Origin: Treponema sp.
GTDB lineage: Bacteria; Spirochaetota; Spirochaetia; Treponematales; Breznakiellaceae
Length of the DNA stretch: 5,849 nt
Reading direction: 5' to 3'
Assembly (NCBI GenBank): GCA_031255615.1
Contig: JAIRSD010000215.1
Span: forward strand, 1-5,849
Of this stretch, positions 4,551 through 5,849 are shown one piece after another (position 1 is the stretch's first letter; every line of letters starts with the position of its first letter). Under the pieces are notes generated by a model. That model searched no databases, had not been told where the DNA came from, and saw nothing but the letters and a program-made list of their open reading frames with translations. The position numbers and the translations under genes are program-made.

Positions 4551-5112
4551 GCTGTTTTTTCCGGGGGCCCTGTTTGCCGCCCTGATTACGGCGGGCTGCG
4601 TCTTGATTCCCGCCGCCGGGGAGAAGGACCCGGTTGGATCTGCCGCCCTCCGGGAGGGGGCGGATTCACGGGAGGAGGATCCCGGAGGAGGGATTCCGGG
4701 GCAAGAACCCGGCGGGGGAAGCCTTCCCTGGGAGGATCTTCCCCCGGAGCCCCGCGCTTACCTAAGGGAATTGGCGGGGGCCTTCTCCCGCCAGGACGCC
4801 GCCTTTCTCCTGGCCCAGGGGGAGTCCCAATTCGAGGCGGAAATCCGGCCCCGCTACGATGAGGAAGAGTATCTGGCTCTGCTCTACCGCGCCGGATCCT
4901 ATGGGCAAGACAAACCCTACGATGAGGAGGACGCGCCCCGGCTTGATGTTCTGGAAATCAGCGGATTGGAATATACGGGCTGGGAGGAACGGGGGCCCCT
5001 CCTGGAGGTTCGGGGCCGCCTTGTCCGGCAGGGAGGGCGGCCGCCTGTTCCCTGCGTTATCATGCTCCTGTGGAAACTATGGGAACCGAAGATACTGGGC
5101 CGCTTCCCCTAA
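4543..5112 (+). CDS. Putative lipoprotein of unknown function
   Basis: 189 residues. Residues 1-19 read as a lipoprotein signal (MDRLFFPGALFAALITAGC): short charged head, hydrophobic core, and a TAGC lipobox with Cys19 as the lipidated residue. The -3 threonine departs from the usual leucine but fits the relaxed lipoboxes of spirochaetes. Residues 20-64 are a low-complexity linker rich in glycine, proline and acidic residues, typical of a tether to the membrane. A globular part follows (PPEPRAYLRELAGAFSRQDA, then a YDEEEYLALLYRAGSYG segment and strands such as LDVLEISGLEYTGW and LLEVRGRLV), and the protein ends KLWEPKILGRFP. The ATG overlaps the last eight bases of rlmK (ATGGATAG) and has no strong Shine-Dalgarno, so translational coupling to rlmK is likely. 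I do not recognise the family; membrane attachment is the only supported prediction. Confidence 0.72.
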   Translation: MDRLFFPGALFAALITAGCVLIPAAGEKDPVGSAALREGADSREEDPGGGIPGQEPGGGSLPWEDLPPEPRAYLRELAGAFSRQDAAFLLAQGESQFEAEIRPRYDEEEYLALLYRAGSYGQDKPYDEEDAPRLDVLEISGLEYTGWEERGPLLEVRGRLVRQGGRPPVPCVIMLLWKLWEPKILGRFP

Positions 5113-5133
5113 AGAAACCGCGCCCCCTCCCCT

Positions 5134-5337
5134 TTAATCCTTGATATTGTACTTTCTGCGGAACCGCTCGATCCGGCCGGCGGTGTCCACCAGCTTCTGT
5201 TTGCCGGTAAAGAAGGGATGGCAGGCGGAACATATCTCCACCTTTAGGTCTTTGGCGGTGGAGCGGGTTTCAATCACGTTTCCGCAGGCGCAGGTAATTT
5301 TAGTCATCTCATACCTGGGGTGAATTTTCGCTTTCAT
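5134..5337 (-). CDS. rpmE: 50S ribosomal protein L31, zinc-binding type
   Basis: 67 residues, the normal length for bacterial L31. It begins MKAKIHPRY and carries the four zinc ligands of the C+ form: Cys16 and Cys18 (CAC), Cys36 and Cys39 (CSAC), followed by the conserved [21 protein letters not shown]31 binds at the central protuberance of the large subunit and helps bridge it to the small subunit. Zinc-type L31 is commonly replaced by a cysteine-free paralogue under zinc limitation in bacteria that carry one; none is visible here. A GGAGG (plus positions about 5349-5353) precedes the ATG by about 11 bases. The gene lies 53 bases downstream of rho on the same strand, an arrangement common in bacteria and probably one transcript. 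No terminator is visible after its stop, which is 21 bases from the convergent lipoprotein gene. Confidence 0.98.
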   Translation of the reverse strand: MKAKIHPRYEMTKITCACGNVIETRSTAKDLKVEICSACHPFFTGKQKLVDTAGRIERFRRKYNIKD

Positions 5338-5390
5338 AACAAATAGATCCTCCGGTTTTGTCCAACTCCCCTGCCGGGGTTTAAGGACGC

Positions 5391-5849
5391 CTAATCCATA
5401 CCGGCGGTCCCGGTGTTCATGGATCTTAGGAAAGCCTCATTATTCTTGCTTTTCTTCATTCTGTCAACCAACAGTTCGATGATCTCGATGTCGTCCATGG
5501 GGTTGATGACCTTGCGGAGTATCCAAATCTTCTGGAGTTCCTCCTCGGTAAGGAGGAGTTCCTCCTTCCGGGTGCCGGATTTTTTGATGTTGATGGCCGG
5601 GAAGAGGCGGCGGTCGCTGATCCGCCGGTCCAGATCGATTTCCAGGTTGCCCGTTCCCTTGAATTCCTCAAAGATGACCTCGTCCATGCGGCTGCCGGTT
5701 TCGATGAGGGCGGTGGAGATAATCGTCAGGCTGCCGCCTTCCTCGATGCTCCGGGCGGCGCCGAAGAACCGCTTGGGCTTGTGGAGGGCGTTGGAGTCCA
5801 CGCCGCCGGAGAGGATCTTCCCGCTGGTGGGGACCGTCTGGTTGTAGGC
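5391..5849 (-). CDS. rho: Transcription termination factor Rho, C-terminal part (5' truncated by window)
   Basis: 152 residues of the C-terminal ATPase domain are visible; the N-terminal RNA-binding domain and the Walker A motif lie beyond the window. Rho is a hexameric RNA helicase that releases transcripts from RNA polymerase. Landmarks seen: [16 protein letters not shown], the Q-loop region with its lysine; [48 protein letters not shown], the R-loop region with its lysine; and [18 protein letters not shown], whose arginine corresponds to the arginine finger. The protein ends [10 protein letters not shown], a short tail past the usual core. The match to E. coli Rho is extensive. It is the first visible gene of a rho-rpmE pair on the minus strand. 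Confidence 0.98.
   Translation of the reverse strand, partial: AYNQTVPTSGKILSGGVDSNALHKPKRFFGAARSIEEGGSLTIISTALIETGSRMDEVIFEEFKGTGNLEIDLDRRISDRRLFPAINIKKSGTRKEELLLTEEELQKIWILRKVINPMDDIEIIELLVDRMKKSKNNEAFLRSMNTGTAGMD

Noticed and set aside
5367..5384. Small CCCC/GGGG hairpin between rho and rpmE
   Set aside because: Only four base pairs with no T run after it on the minus strand; not a terminator.
5534..5566. Direct repeat GGAGTTCCTCCT (5534-5545 and 5555-5566) and an internal inverted repeat inside rho
   Set aside because: It encodes the conserved EELLL...EEELQ of Rho, so the repeated bases follow from repeated glutamate and leucine codons.
1..5849. CRISPR array, tRNA, rRNA, transposase or toxin-antitoxin pair
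   Set aside because: No regularly spaced direct repeats, cloverleaf with CCA context, rRNA core sequence, transposase motif or small toxin-like gene pair was seen on either strand.

Overview
The window comes from a GC-rich spirochaete, most likely a Treponema-like organism. The strongest evidence is a tandem pair of FlaA-family flagellar sheath proteins, a family largely confined to spirochaetes. The rest is consistent with this: rho followed directly by a zinc-type rpmE, and a short lipoprotein with a relaxed lipobox. The species cannot be fixed from the sequence.

Layout. Bases 2-154 (+) hold the 3' end of a gene with a winged-helix-like C-terminus. Bases 153-342 are non-coding and packed with inverted repeats, ending in a clear intrinsic terminator for the minus strand. 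Bases 379-1888 (-) are two FlaA paralogues, 13 bases apart. They are read from a near-consensus sigma-70 promoter (1985-2013) through a leader of about 90 bases. Bases 2016-2951 (-) encode a membrane-anchored, probably periplasmic protein with a possible type I binding-protein fold; its stop codon sits two bases from the flaA promoter. Bases 2952-3398 are a divergent intergenic region with a G-rich block and five consecutive perfect hairpins. Bases 3399-4550 (+) encode a stand-alone RlmK-type 23S rRNA methyltransferase, overlapping by 8 bases a putative lipoprotein gene (4543-5112, +). Convergent to it on the minus strand are rpmE (5134-5337) and the 3' part of rho (5391-5849, cut by the window edge).

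The window thus joins three functional groups: periplasmic flagella (the flaA pair), ribosome biogenesis and translation (rlmK, rpmE), and transcription termination (rho), plus three envelope or regulatory genes of unknown role. The coding content is largely ordinary for a treponeme. What is unusual is the non-coding DNA: two hairpin-dense intergenic regions, at 153-342 and 3125-3306, that gene annotation does not explain. Genome-wide repeat searches and RNA data would decide whether they are mobile palindromic elements, structured RNAs or regulatory leaders.
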